A stretch of DNA of 64,000 bases from Fusibacter sp. A1 (GCF_004125825.1 NZ_QQWI01000002.1:363671-427670), one strand, 5' to 3'; counted from the stretch's first letter, positions 42,321 to 52,421 are shown. Notes: generated from the sequence alone by a model not told the origin. Translations and numbers: made by a program.

Positions 42321-44450
42321 ATGAAAAGTAAAAGCCTAGTCATCACGTTACTGTTAATTACGGCAATCATAGTCGCGACAGGGGTCTTATATAACGCGGT
42401 TAAACCAAGTGCCACAGCCGAAGCCAAGACGACCATTCCAGACAGCACTAAAATAGATAACTGCGCTACGAAATATCCAGAGAAAACCACACCTAAAGTA
42501 CCAAAGACGGTAGATATGACAATCGAGGGCACTCTTGTACGTGTGTTCACAAAATCAGGCGACCTTTTGGGCCAACTTGACTTTGCCTCAGTATCGGATG
42601 AACTTGTAGTCAACTTCACCAAGAACGTGACCGGCAAACCGCATGTGCTGGTGGTCTGTGCGACAAGTAGCGATAAAAGGCCTAGGGCGATCTACCGCTA
42701 CGACTACCTGACTGCGAGCGCCGAAAAAATCTATCAGGTAAAACTAGACAATGAGCTGATCGACAGCATCGAAATCGCAGGTGGAACAATCGAAATATTG
42801 CATGGCCATATCAATGAATATGGCTATAACTACACGCGTAACGACGGCGATTTGGATGTGTTTTTAAAGGCCACAGATCTGCTTGAAGGCGAGATCGACG
42901 GCTTTGAACTGATAAAAAATAAGAAGGCCAGGCAAGCGATAGCCATGGCGATGGACAAGCAAGTCTTTGTTGACGAAATGAGCTATTGTCTTGAAACCGA
43001 GACGCAGCTATTTAACAAGAATGCCATAGTCGACCTAAACGGCAAACCAGTCAGCAGTTATGTAACAGGTGATACAGGCGGTATCGACTATGACCCGGAT
43101 ATGGCGCTAAAATTATGGAACGAAGTCAAGCAGGAGCTTGATTTTAATACTGTCACACTCCGCATCTACCGCTGGGGGAGCTTAATGGAGTCACAACTGG
43201 ACAGTCTAATCTTTGACATCGAAAACACCTTGCCAGGGCTTAACATTAATATCTATACAACAAAGATGAGTAGCGGACTATGGATAAGACCGCTAAACAG
43301 CTATCATCTTTCTAGTTCCTCGGTACATACCGATTATCAGGACTCAAAAGTAACCGCTTCTGATGACTTTAATGGGGTTGCAAGAAGACCAGAGGAATAC
43401 AGTCTGATGATCGAAAGGATCAACTCAGCCACAACATTCGATGAATGGGTCAACAGCATCATCACCTTGGAAAAAACCATTTTGGATGAGGCGCTGATCA
43501 TACCGCTTTCCAATTACGCGGATTACTATCTGATTAGGTCGAACTTAAAAAATGTGGGCGTGATAGACGGAATCTATTCAAACAGTGCCATGAACCTAAG
43601 CTTCACAAACACATCATTTATAAAAGACGCCAATCAGAACGAAGTGTATCTTAAAGGCCATTACTACTACGAGGAATCTCTTTGGAGCATCATCAGATCA
43701 TCAAGCGACTTTGTCCGGTTTCATCTGTATGAAGGACTGATGAAAATCGATATGAATAATAAAGTCGTACCCGGCATGGCAAAGGATTACACTGTTTCTG
43801 AAGATGGTCTGACCTATGTGTTTACACTAGACGGCGAAAAAAAATGGTCCAACGGTGAGCCTGTCACGGCGTATGATTTTGAAAACACATGGAAAGATAC
43901 TTTAAAAGCAAATACCCTAAACAGCAATGAATATAATCTGCTTTATGCGATGGAATCAGCAGGGGTGAAAAACGCCAAAGAGATAAGAGAAAACAATGCC
44001 GATCCAAACCTAATAGGCTTTAAAGCGCTTAACGACACCCAACTGCAGATCGAACTTGAGTCACCCAATGTGATGTTTTTAAGACTGCTTTCAAAACCGT
44101 CGTTCGTAGCCTTATATGATAACAGCCTGCACACGGACAAGAGGGCAACCGATGAGATCATCACAAATGGTGCATATAGGATAACAGAAAAAACCGAAGA
44201 CCGAATCGTACTCGAACGAAATCAGAACTACTACGACAATCATTTCGACTACATCCCCCAAATCATATTGGATAATAGATTACCAGATGAAAGAGAAGCG
44301 AACCCGATAAGATATGATGCCGAAATGCTATCGCTCCATCAAAACAGCCCGCACCTAAACGAGGACGGTACTTTGAAAGTACCGAGCGACAGAAGGCTTC
44401 TGGCGGTGCCTGAAAACACGAACATCTACTATACGTTTATGGAGGAATAA
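42321..44450 (+). CDS. Oligopeptide-binding-like protein (SBP family 5) with apparently permuted lobes
   Basis: The 709-residue protein has an N-terminal anchor (8-28, no lipobox Cys) and an unassigned beta-rich region (to about 195). It then shows family-5 binding-protein sequence in swapped order. Residues 200-425 resemble the normal C-terminal half (NKKARQAIAMAMDK start, LDEALIIPL end). Residues 430-709 resemble the normal N-terminal half (LYEGLMKIDMNNKVVPGMAKDY, then KWSNGEPVTAYDFENTWK), ending at IYYTFMEE, exactly where the C-terminal half would normally begin. It could be a circular permutation or a fusion of two partial copies. GGAGAG precedes the ATG. No permease genes are adjacent. 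Confidence 0.75.
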   Translation: MKSKSLVITLLLITAIIVATGVLYNAVKPSATAEAKTTIPDSTKIDNCATKYPEKTTPKVPKTVDMTIEGTLVRVFTKSGDLLGQLDFASVSDELVVNFTKNVTGKPHVLVVCATSSDKRPRAIYRYDYLTASAEKIYQVKLDNELIDSIEIAGGTIEILHGHINEYGYNYTRNDGDLDVFLKATDLLEGEIDGFELIKNKKARQAIAMAMDKQVFVDEMSYCLETETQLFNKNAIVDLNGKPVSSYVTGDTGGIDYDPDMALKLWNEVKQELDFNTVTLRIYRWGSLMESQLDSLIFDIENTLPGLNINIYTTKMSSGLWIRPLNSYHLSSSSVHTDYQDSKVTASDDFNGVARRPEEYSLMIERINSATTFDEWVNSIITLEKTILDEALIIPLSNYADYYLIRSNLKNVGVIDGIYSNSAMNLSFTNTSFIKDANQNEVYLKGHYYYEESLWSIIRSSSDFVRFHLYEGLMKIDMNNKVVPGMAKDYTVSEDGLTYVFTLDGEKKWSNGEPVTAYDFENTWKDTLKANTLNSNEYNLLYAMESAGVKNAKEIRENNADPNLIGFKALNDTQLQIELESPNVMFLRLLSKPSFVALYDNSLHTDKRATDEIITNGAYRITEKTEDRIVLERNQNYYDNHFDYIPQIILDNRLPDEREANPIRYDAEMLSLHQNSPHLNEDGTLKVPSDRRLLAVPENTNIYYTFMEE

Positions 44451-44453
44451 GTG

Positions 44454-44837
44454 ATGAGCAAAACATGCGAAGTATGCGACCAACCGATTAAGGCGTTTGA
44501 AGACTATAAAATCCATCAAAAATCCGTGTGCGGCCCGTGTGCGGACAAGTACTTTGCCAGTAACGACAATCAAGTACTAAAAAAGTCGCTCGAGCCGGAT
44601 ATGAAGATCGACAGCCCGATAAAGACGGGCAACAGCATCTCTTCACTGCTTTTCGCCATAGGACTTGTCATTATGGTCTTAGGTTTTATAGGGGGACTGA
44701 CAATCAAGGTGGGAGTACGCTATGATGCCATTTGGCCGATCACGTTAGCCGTCTGGTTTGGCGCCTTTGTCAGTGGCATGATCTTTATCGGATTCAGTGA
44801 AGTGATCAAACTGCTTCATGTGATAGCACACAAATAG
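44454..44837 (+). CDS. Zinc-finger-like small membrane protein
   Basis: The 127-residue protein has CEVC near 5-8 and CGPC near 29-32, a probable zinc knuckle, then two transmembrane helices (about 63-85 and 95-120). It starts two bases after the binding-protein stop with GGAGG upstream, so the two are coupled. Function unknown. Confidence 0.72.
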   Translation: MSKTCEVCDQPIKAFEDYKIHQKSVCGPCADKYFASNDNQVLKKSLEPDMKIDSPIKTGNSISSLLFAIGLVIMVLGFIGGLTIKVGVRYDAIWPITLAVWFGAFVSGMIFIGFSEVIKLLHVIAHK

Positions 44838-44871
44838 TAATGTTTAATACTTAAGTCTAAAGGAGAGGAAC

Positions 44872-45813
44872 ATGGACCGACTCATAGAAATCACAGAACA
44901 AATCAAACACGCAAGGGAAAGTCAGGCGCAGCTTGACGCTGTGAACAAGCGAATCAAGGAAAAGGAAGAAGCCTTAAGGGCATTACAGCAAAAAGAACGT
45001 GAACTTCACGAGCAGTACCTTAAAGAAGAAAGGGACGTCGAAAAACTGTCGACGCTGTCGTTTGCAAACTTCACCAGCACGCTGTTTAATACAAAATACG
45101 AAAAGCTTGAAAAGGAAGAACTAGAGGCGTATCAGGCGAAAAAAACATGGGACGCCATCAAGTTCGAGCTGGCCGTATACCAAGAAGACATTCAGGCGCT
45201 TATCAATAAAATAGATAAGCTAAAAGAATCAGCTTCAAGCTACCGCACCTTGATCGATCAGAAGATGGACTTGCTAAAAGAGCGGTCGCATGTGAACTAT
45301 ACTCAAATCGCCATGCTCGAACAAGACGCCGCACAGAAAAAAGCCATAATCACAGAATACGCAGAAGCCATCATGGCGACAAGCCAGGTGCAAAGGCAGG
45401 CAAGTCTCGTACTCGAAGTTTTGAGCAAGGCCAAAGACTGGAGCACCTACGACATGATAGGTGGCGGCATGATCGCGACCATGATGAAAAGAGAGCGCAT
45501 GGACGATGCCAAACATAAGATCGACCAGCTCAATTATTTAATAGGGACCATGACAAAAGAACTCAAAGACATTGGTCTTCATACGGTAAGCGGCATCGAC
45601 TTCAAATCACTCAGTGTTGCCGATTACTTCTTCGACGGAATCTTCGTAGACTTATCTGTACACCATCAAATCAAAGACGCGATGGAAAAAATGGATAGGT
45701 TACAAAACAGCACCAACCAGGCACTCGCCCAGTTGAAATCTCAGCATGAAGTGCTTCTAGGGGCTTTTAACGCATGCGAAAAGAAGATGCTGCAACTGAT
45801 CGAGCAAGTGTAG
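44872..45813 (+). CDS. Coiled-coil protein of unknown function
   Basis: The 313-residue protein is mostly helical. Strong coiled coils run over about 1-65 and 80-180 (KESQAQLDAVNKRIKEKEEALRAL-type heptads), with a compact middle segment (DMIGGGMIATMMKRERMDDA near 200-220) and a final helix. No enzyme motif is visible. AAAGGAGAGG precedes the ATG. It follows the zinc-finger membrane gene by 34 bases. Confidence 0.72.
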   Translation: MDRLIEITEQIKHARESQAQLDAVNKRIKEKEEALRALQQKERELHEQYLKEERDVEKLSTLSFANFTSTLFNTKYEKLEKEELEAYQAKKTWDAIKFELAVYQEDIQALINKIDKLKESASSYRTLIDQKMDLLKERSHVNYTQIAMLEQDAAQKKAIITEYAEAIMATSQVQRQASLVLEVLSKAKDWSTYDMIGGGMIATMMKRERMDDAKHKIDQLNYLIGTMTKELKDIGLHTVSGIDFKSLSVADYFFDGIFVDLSVHHQIKDAMEKMDRLQNSTNQALAQLKSQHEVLLGAFNACEKKMLQLIEQV

Positions 45814-45983
45814 TCCCCAAAATCACTACGGGGAAACTTGATGAAACTGTCAACTGTTGAAGAATAGGATAAAGAGATCATCATGGCTCACGGATTTTTC
45901 TATTTGATGACAAATGGCATTGTGTGCCGTTCCCAATACTGTTAAACTATAGTAGTGTATATACTAAAATGGGGGAACTTAAG

Positions 45984-47519
45984 ATGAACGGATTTATTAA
46001 TGAATCAGTGGTGCTGGCTTATTACATTGAACAAATGGAAGCCGACAACATCACATTTTTAGTGGGAAAAACAAAAGAGAAAAAAGAGATTGAACGGCTG
46101 ATTTTAAAAATTGAAGCGATGGAGGATATTCATCAGAAGATCATCGTATCTAAAGATTTATGGAAACTGTTGTTTGAAATGTCCATGTCGAGTATCATGC
46201 CCGATAAGCGTGGCTACGACTCGATTTTTAACTATTTTGACGCTTATGTGGATTTTGAAGAGCTTATTTTTGCATCGGATTCCTTTTACAGGGACCATAC
46301 CCTGCACTGTTTGTGGGTCTATTTTTTAGGAGAGTTCTTATACAATAAGCCCGAGTTTAAAAGGACTTTCAAGTACCTGCATTCTGAAAGCGCGTCAATA
46401 TTCGAGATAAGAAAACTGTTTGGCGGAATGAGCAGGCTTCAGAATCTCGATCGCTTGACAACGGTACTTGATAATCTGATCACAGTACTCAAACAGTCGG
46501 ATGCTACGCGTTGTTTGCTGAGCCTGACTCACGATTTAGGGTATCCACTGAAAAAAATTAAAAAAGTCAATTCCTGTATCAGCAAAATATTGCCCTACTT
46601 CTCGATCAGAGATTATGACGAGTTCAACTTCGCATATGCCAATGAGCAGCTCAGTACCATTGAATCCTTTTATGACTTCTTATCGCATGATATTGCAGTC
46701 GAATTCGGAGTAGGAAGTGGTCCCAAATGCATGAGCAAGTTCATGTCGAAAGTGGATGGAAAAGAAATCATCGACCATGAAGGAATGGAAAATCTGACCG
46801 ACGAGGAAATTAAAGAAGTTGAGGATTTTCTACAACCTAAAATGCGTCTTGTAAAAGACGAAGCTAGAGCATACCGGATGAAACACGACTTTGAAAACTA
46901 CGAACACGGAATCATGAGCGCCTTTATTCTTTACAAGGAACTTGAGGGCGTCAAGATGATAAAAAGAACAGTGGGAGATAGGCAAAACTTAGATATCAGT
47001 CAATTTGACTATGACAAAATGGTCTCCTTAAGTCAGATTTTTATCGGTATCGCGGACCATACGTCTAAGAGTTATAAAATAAATAGTTTGGGAACACCAA
47101 GCTCCTTCTTGATCCTGATCGACGAACTCGAGGAGTTTTCAAGGATTTCGAGAGCGAATCAAAACCGTCAATACATCAGCGAACTTTGTAAAAGCGCCAT
47201 TTACATGGAAGAAGACCTCTTCTGTGTGGATTTTGTATTCGACAACGAAGATATACCGAATGTGGACCCCGAATTCGCCTTTAAAGGACGATGCAAGAAA
47301 ATGCTTTCGATATTCGACATACCCAATCTTGATAAGGATTTGAAAATCCGCTTACAGTGCATAGATAAGCTTTTCGGTGCCGACAAGCACTACACGCTAG
47401 AAATCAGACACTGTCATGCAAGGGTACTGATCGACGGAGTGGAACAAGATATTCCTAAATACCTTAAATCGCGTGAATACTACACATCAGAAGAATATAA
47501 CAGCTTCGCAACTGCGTAA
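45984..47519 (+). CDS. HD-superfamily metal-dependent phosphohydrolase-like protein
   Basis: The 511-residue protein shows HD-type metal-binding sequences: RDHTLHCLWVYFLGEF (about 99-114), SLTHDLGYPLKK (HD pair near 187) and FENYEHGIMSAFILY (about 304-318) with a later IADHTSK. The His, His-Asp, His, Asp spacing fits the HD superfamily of phosphohydrolases; the substrate is unknown. GGGGGA precedes the ATG at 45984. A longer frame start lacks a ribosome site. It lies 27 bases upstream of the 47547 gene, so the two form an operon. Confidence 0.72.
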   Translation: MNGFINESVVLAYYIEQMEADNITFLVGKTKEKKEIERLILKIEAMEDIHQKIIVSKDLWKLLFEMSMSSIMPDKRGYDSIFNYFDAYVDFEELIFASDSFYRDHTLHCLWVYFLGEFLYNKPEFKRTFKYLHSESASIFEIRKLFGGMSRLQNLDRLTTVLDNLITVLKQSDATRCLLSLTHDLGYPLKKIKKVNSCISKILPYFSIRDYDEFNFAYANEQLSTIESFYDFLSHDIAVEFGVGSGPKCMSKFMSKVDGKEIIDHEGMENLTDEEIKEVEDFLQPKMRLVKDEARAYRMKHDFENYEHGIMSAFILYKELEGVKMIKRTVGDRQNLDISQFDYDKMVSLSQIFIGIADHTSKSYKINSLGTPSSFLILIDELEEFSRISRANQNRQYISELCKSAIYMEEDLFCVDFVFDNEDIPNVDPEFAFKGRCKKMLSIFDIPNLDKDLKIRLQCIDKLFGADKHYTLEIRHCHARVLIDGVEQDIPKYLKSREYYTSEEYNSFATA

Positions 47520-47546
47520 TCGATTGATAAGAGCAAGGAGAGCCAT

Positions 47547-48728
47547 ATGTTAGAACTAGATTTATTTCACTTCGGTGATTCGGGAGAACATGATTCGCTA
47601 TCTCCTTTCTTTTGGTATGAGAAGACCATGTGCAAGCGCATTGTCGCGCAGCTTATTGAAGAACCTTTAAGTTTAAATAAACAGCAGGTGGAGGAAAGCC
47701 CGGAAATGGCTCCACTAAAGCAAGTGCTTGCAAAGATGGTTCATGTCGGGTTATTGAAGCTTATCGATCAAGTTTACTATTTGGATTTTCCTTTCTTTAT
47801 TGAAGAGGACAAAGTCGTTTTAGACAAGCTTTCCATCCATGTCGCAGATGAACTGACGGGGTATCTCTTAAAGAAAAAAGAAGATCTTTTAAAGCCGCTC
47901 ATGTCGATTGAATCGTCGAAGAACTTTCCGCTTGAGAGGCTGGCTTACCATGTGATTGGCGGTAACCTGTTCGACGACTGGGCGCTCGACTGGTTGCACG
48001 AACATGAAATGATTGCCCTCGAGAAGACCCAGCCCAATGGACGGGCTTACTTACTTGTCGGGTATGAACAGTCGCCAGTCATGGAGGACTTGAGCAAGGG
48101 GCTCCTTTTAAGCTTTAACAATGCCACAGGCACCCATATGGTGTTTTCAAGTTTTGGAGACGCCGATGGGGACAGAAAAGACCTGTACAGGCTCTTGAGG
48201 CTATATTCGCAGGGGAAAACAGAAAATCAAGCCTTCAAGGGGCTCGAGTCTATTTTTGAAGACTGGTCCCATGAGAAAGCCCATAAGGTCATCCACACCA
48301 GTGAACATCTGATCCTTGAAGCGTATTACGACCGCTTACACGTGAATGATATGACTGAGGACAAGATAGAAGCATTTGAGCTGATGAAAAGAGTCGGTTA
48401 TCTGAAAGAAGCAGAAACTGGAAAAATAGACCTGGCTGTCCCACTGTTCTTCGAAGAGGAACTCGAGGCCTGCAAAGAGAGTTACAAACCCCTGTTTGAA
48501 TCCTTCGTTCCCTTTATGAAGCAGATACTTAAAACCCATGAAAAGGAACTTGAAAACCTTAGTGCCAAGAAGCATCATATCGATACAAAAGACATCGCCA
48601 ATGAACTATGGCATCAGGTGTTTGGAAGAATCAACGAGAACCTTGTCAAAGAGGGCGTGTTTGAAACACCTGAAAAGAGGCCTGACGAGGGTAGATACCT
48701 TCAGGCGATTTATGTGCTAACCAAATAG
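47547..48728 (+). CDS. Unknown cytoplasmic protein
   Basis: I do not recognise this 393-residue soluble acidic protein. The N-terminus (about 25-85: MCKRIVAQLIEEPLSLNKQQVE, then KMVHVGLLKLIDQVYYLDFPFF) looks like a winged helix, so it may be a regulator. The rest is helical without motifs. AAGGAG precedes the ATG. It follows the HD-domain gene closely and probably works with it. Confidence 0.7.
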   Translation: MLELDLFHFGDSGEHDSLSPFFWYEKTMCKRIVAQLIEEPLSLNKQQVEESPEMAPLKQVLAKMVHVGLLKLIDQVYYLDFPFFIEEDKVVLDKLSIHVADELTGYLLKKKEDLLKPLMSIESSKNFPLERLAYHVIGGNLFDDWALDWLHEHEMIALEKTQPNGRAYLLVGYEQSPVMEDLSKGLLLSFNNATGTHMVFSSFGDADGDRKDLYRLLRLYSQGKTENQAFKGLESIFEDWSHEKAHKVIHTSEHLILEAYYDRLHVNDMTEDKIEAFELMKRVGYLKEAETGKIDLAVPLFFEEELEACKESYKPLFESFVPFMKQILKTHEKELENLSAKKHHIDTKDIANELWHQVFGRINENLVKEGVFETPEKRPDEGRYLQAIYVLTK

Positions 48729-48868
48729 AGTAGTACGGGATAGGACGCTCGATATTGAAAGCGCTACTATGACGGTAAAAAGTGCGATTTCCAACGTTGC
48801 CCAAGAACGTTATAGAATAGAACGATAGGAAGGTTTGAAGGCTTAGAAAACGTCTTGCCTTATAAAGT

Positions 48869-49831
48869 CTAGGATTCACTGTCTTTTCGAATTAGTTTAT
48901 AAAGTGTAACAGTCGCCATTGAGGAGACAAAGCCAATGGTACCTAATTTACCCCCAAGTCCTACTAGTATCGGTATGGAGTAATAGAATAGAAAGCCACT
49001 GATAAGCCCAGTAACAAGGTACATTGAATGGTATTTAAAAGCACGACTTGAAGTCATTCCTGCGAATGAAGCACAATAAACCACCACGGCAAACAAATGT
49101 CCGGTTTGCTTGAAAACAAGAGGAAGGAGTAATGCTCCCAGGAGTCCGATTAGGCTTGAGCTTAGTACAATATTTTTCGCGAAGTGTTCATCGATCCAGT
49201 TGGTCATATGGGAAGCCATGGCTCCAAGTGACATTATTAGAATGAGTATAGACGGCGAAAACAACTTGGTTGTTAAATCAAAATTCATTTCAAGAAGGGG
49301 GTAAGTCGTGCCCAGCTTCATAAGGGTGATGCTTGTGCCACCTATCAGAGCAAGGGTTCCAAGCTTGCCGCCTAGGCCTTTAAAGAGATCTTTTGATGAT
49401 GAGTAAAGTATACCGCAGACTAACGAAGCCATGAGGATATCAGCGTAAGTAAAAAGATGAGGTGAAGTCATGCCGATAAAACTGCCACAAAATATGGCTG
49501 GGGCTTGTGATTTAAAAAGGAGACTCCCTATCAGTCCGATAACGGCTGATGCAAGAACCGGTGTGAAGTGAAACTCCTTGAACAAGAAAAAGGAGAGCAA
49601 AGCACCACATAAGATTGCTAATGTATCACCAACTAGAGGGTGAGTCCATTGATAAACAGTTCGCTTTACCTTAATGTGAGTTATAGTAAAGCTTGTAACG
49701 GCCAGTGCTATAAGAGTGACTCCAATAATCACCGCAAAGTGAGAAAAGAGGACATGTTCAATAATCGTTAAAGTAAAAAATAATAAAATGATCAGGGTAA
49801 AGGTGAGTTCAACACTTAATCGTCTAATCAT
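48869..49831 (-). CDS. Polytopic membrane protein with internal duplication
   Basis: The 320-residue protein has about ten transmembrane helices and two related halves: each carries F-[AI]-GMTS (about 120 and 255) followed by GLGGKLGT (about 152 and 292). Inverted- or direct-repeat membrane proteins like this are often transporters, but no family was recognised. AAAAGGAGG precedes the ATG at 49831. Confidence 0.75.
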   Translation of the reverse strand: MIRRLSVELTFTLIILLFFTLTIIEHVLFSHFAVIIGVTLIALAVTSFTITHIKVKRTVYQWTHPLVGDTLAILCGALLSFFLFKEFHFTPVLASAVIGLIGSLLFKSQAPAIFCGSFIGMTSPHLFTYADILMASLVCGILYSSSKDLFKGLGGKLGTLALIGGTSITLMKLGTTYPLLEMNFDLTTKLFSPSILILIMSLGAMASHMTNWIDEHFAKNIVLSSSLIGLLGALLLPLVFKQTGHLFAVVVYCASFAGMTSSRAFKYHSMYLVTGLISGFLFYYSIPILVGLGGKLGTIGFVSSMATVTLYKLIRKDSES

Positions 49832-49981
49832 AACGTCCTCCTTTTGGTCTTACCTTAGTAAATACCCAAAAATAAAGAATTTTCACTTGCTTTATACCTG
49901 CCCTGTTGGGTAAAAAAGGACTAAAGCAAGGATGAAGGAATGCATATCCTGAAATATATTCTAGTGAAGAGAGGAGTTTAC

Positions 49982-50353
49982 ATGAGCATCGGAGCATTTT
50001 CATTAAGTTTGGCAGTAAAAGATATTGAAGTGTCAAAAAAATTTTATGAAACTCTAGGTTTTAAAAGTTTTGCAGGAGTTCTTGATGATAGTTGGATCAT
50101 TATGCAAAATGGTGATGTCACTATCGGTTTATTTCAAGGCATGTTTGAGAAAAACATGATGACGTTCAACCCCGGTTGGAATGATCACGCTGAGAATTTA
50201 GAATCCTTTAAAGATATTCGAGTCTTACAAGAAGAGTTAAGGGATAAAGGAATCAAGTTTGAAACTGAAGTAGAAGAGAATACAGAAGGTCCTGGTAGTT
50301 TTATAATTAGTGATCCTGATGGCAATCCAATTTTAGTGGATCAGCATCGATAA
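49982..50353 (+). CDS. VOC/glyoxalase-family protein
   Basis: The 123-residue vicinal-oxygen-chelate fold shows FSLSLAVKDIEVSKKFYETLGFKSF at the start and GSFIISDPDGNPILVDQHR at the end. Relatives include glyoxalase I, fosfomycin-resistance and bleomycin-binding proteins; the role here is open. GAGAGGAG precedes the ATG at 49982. Confidence 0.9.
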   Translation: MSIGAFSLSLAVKDIEVSKKFYETLGFKSFAGVLDDSWIIMQNGDVTIGLFQGMFEKNMMTFNPGWNDHAENLESFKDIRVLQEELRDKGIKFETEVEENTEGPGSFIISDPDGNPILVDQHR

Positions 50354-50380
50354 ACATGTCCCAGCTAAGTTATAGATTAA

Positions 50381-50428
50381 TCAAGTAAAAAGCACAATCA
50401 CTTATATGTGATTGTGCTTTTTACTTGA
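50381..50428. terminator. Long perfect hairpin terminator
   Basis: A 21-base arm (50381-50401) is exactly complementary to 50408-50428 around TTATAT. It includes AAAAAGCACAATCAC and a T run. It serves the VOC gene and the small minus-strand gene. Confidence 0.88.
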
Positions 50429-50441
50429 AAATAAGGATTAT

Positions 50442-50576
50442 CTAGAGGACTAGGTTAAAAGCTAAATTGTCGTGCAGTTCATTGTCTAAAGAGGATATCT
50501 TATTGATGAGTTCGTATAATTCCAGCCAATAATTGGCAGTGGTTATTGTGTCGTCAATATCAATTCCAATTCTCAT
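50442..50576 (-). pseudogene. N-terminal fragment of a HAD-type 5'-nucleotidase
   Basis: The 44-codon frame, with GAGGTGATCG before the ATG, begins MRIGIDIDDTITTANYWLELY. This is the phosphate-binding DxDDT start of the NT5C/HAD nucleotidase family, normally about 190 residues. The rest is missing, so it is either a remnant or, less likely, a small functional protein. Confidence 0.6.
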
Positions 50577-50924
50577 ATCGATCACCTCAACCACATCATA
50601 AACCATGCTTGTTATCATAAGATTATATCTATGTTAAGAATTAAAACCTAGCATAGGAAGACGATGAAAGTTAGAAGTTACACTCATTCGTTTGTTAAGA
50701 AATGTAAAGTCTAAGTTAAAATCAGTAAAACTAAGCATTTTTAAGACTTAAATGGGATATAGTGATTTTGAAACAATCAAGTGAGGAAATTGCATAACCA
50801 CATTCAACAATAGGATCATAGTCTATCTAGTAGAGTAGTATCTTTAGCATATCGGTCTCTATTATGTAAAAGTACTTGTGGCCTATTTTGAGATTTCCAC
50901 AAGTCAAAGTAAAAGGAAATGATT
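50577..50924. other. Intergenic region
   Basis: A/T-rich sequence with upstream regions of the HAD fragment and the Ppx/GppA gene. No clear consensus promoter, hairpin or open frame with a ribosome site was seen. Confidence 0.4.
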
Positions 50925-52421
50925 ATGAAAAAAATTGCAATTATCGATTTGGGTTCGAACTCAGTTAGAATGAATATTTACCATATCAATGAACAAGGTG
51001 GATATTCGCTATCGGAACAATTAAAGGAAATGGTGAGACTTGCAAAAGGAATGGGTACTGACTTGATTCTTAAGAAGACACAAATTGAGAAGACAATTCA
51101 AACGCTAAAGTTCTTTAAGTCTGTCATTGAAGAGAGTTCAGTTTCAGAAGCTTATTATTTTGCAACGGCAGCTCTAAGACAGGCAAAAAATCAAGCAGAA
51201 GTCATAGAACAGATAGCAAATGAAGTGGGGATCGAATTTGATATACTAGATGGCCAGGAAGAAGCCTACCTGGATTATCTCGGTGCCATTAATACCATTG
51301 AGAAAAACAGGGCTATCATTGTTGATGTTGGTGGTGCAAGTACTGAAATTATCAAGGTTGATCATCGTCGAATGTCAGATGCGATTAGCCTACCCATGGG
51401 AAGTGTCAACTTGAGCGAGAGATATAAACATTCAAGGCAGGCAGATAAATATTTTGCAACCCATTTAGACCAATTGAGTTTTGTGCACAGAGGATACGAT
51501 GTTATTGGTTTGGGTGGTGTCATCAGGACACTGGGGAAAATTCATAAGGCTCAAAATAAAGCGTACTTAGAAGATCTGCATCATTATGAAATTTCAAACA
51601 AGGATGCCTTGGATTTAATAGATAAGATGATGAACATGGATCATAAAGCACTGCAAAGACTGGACGGTTTAAGCTCTAAAAGAGTTGATATCATAAAAAG
51701 TGGTTTAGTTCCTGTCAAACATGTACTTCAAATGACTGGCGGAAATCTCACGATTTGCGCATATGGGATTCGTGAAGGTTTTCTGTTTAAAGAGATTTTG
51801 TTTAAGAATGCTCAACCAGTACTGGCGTCAGCATTGGAGCACAGTATTGAAAATATATGTAAAAAGTACTCGGTCAGCACTGAACATGCAGACCGAGTGA
51901 GGTTTTTCACTAAGAAGCTTACAGAAGGTTTTCAACAGAAACTGACAATAACAGAGAATGAGATGAAATTGCTTGATATCGCCTCAAGAGTTCACTATAT
52001 TGGTATGCATGTTAATTACTATAACCATCATATCCATGGTATGCACATCATGCTCGTTGAACGTATTGCCGGTTTAACAAGTCGTGAGCAGTTTAGCGTA
52101 GCCTACCTCATAGCTAATCACAGAAGATTGGACCTGCCTGTGTTCTTCGATTCTTACAAGCATTATATTGGAAATGAAGGTATTCTGCGCTTAAAGCGAT
52201 TGTCGATAATACTAAAGATAGCAGAGCAAATGGACAAGGGGGAGAGTGGCAAAATAAGCGATTTGAAGGTTGCGTTTAACAATGGAACGTGTTCCATTAC
52301 CCTTGAAAGCAGTAGCCAGGTGGAGACATCAATTAGGAGTGTGCTACAGTATAAGGACTTATTCAAGAAGCATGAAAAAAAGAACTTGGTCATTATCCAC
52401 AAGGGCAATACTTATAAGTGA
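50925..52421 (+). CDS. Ppx/GppA-family phosphatase (exopolyphosphatase or pppGpp phosphatase)
   Basis: In the 498-residue protein, residues 1-300 form the ASKHA-fold Ppx/GppA domain: IIDLGSNSVRM (about 5-15), FATAALRQAKN, DGQEEAYLDYLGA, VDVGGASTEI (about 135-145), PMGSVNLSERY and GLGGVIRTLGKIH. Residues 305-498 resemble the HD-type second domain (LLDIASRVHYIGMHVNYYNHHIHG). The family removes phosphate from polyphosphate or pppGpp. The ATG at 50925 follows AAAGGA; an in-frame ATG two codons earlier is too close to it. Confidence 0.9.
   Translation: MKKIAIIDLGSNSVRMNIYHINEQGGYSLSEQLKEMVRLAKGMGTDLILKKTQIEKTIQTLKFFKSVIEESSVSEAYYFATAALRQAKNQAEVIEQIANEVGIEFDILDGQEEAYLDYLGAINTIEKNRAIIVDVGGASTEIIKVDHRRMSDAISLPMGSVNLSERYKHSRQADKYFATHLDQLSFVHRGYDVIGLGGVIRTLGKIHKAQNKAYLEDLHHYEISNKDALDLIDKMMNMDHKALQRLDGLSSKRVDIIKSGLVPVKHVLQMTGGNLTICAYGIREGFLFKEILFKNAQPVLASALEHSIENICKKYSVSTEHADRVRFFTKKLTEGFQQKLTITENEMKLLDIASRVHYIGMHVNYYNHHIHGMHIMLVERIAGLTSREQFSVAYLIANHRRLDLPVFFDSYKHYIGNEGILRLKRLSIILKIAEQMDKGESGKISDLKVAFNNGTCSITLESSSQVETSIRSVLQYKDLFKKHEKKNLVIIHKGNTYK

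Noticed and set aside
48735..48810. Third clpB-tail remnant (translated ESATMTVKSAI)
   Set aside because: Only about ten residues resemble the clpB end, and there is no associated terminator or repeat; it could be chance.
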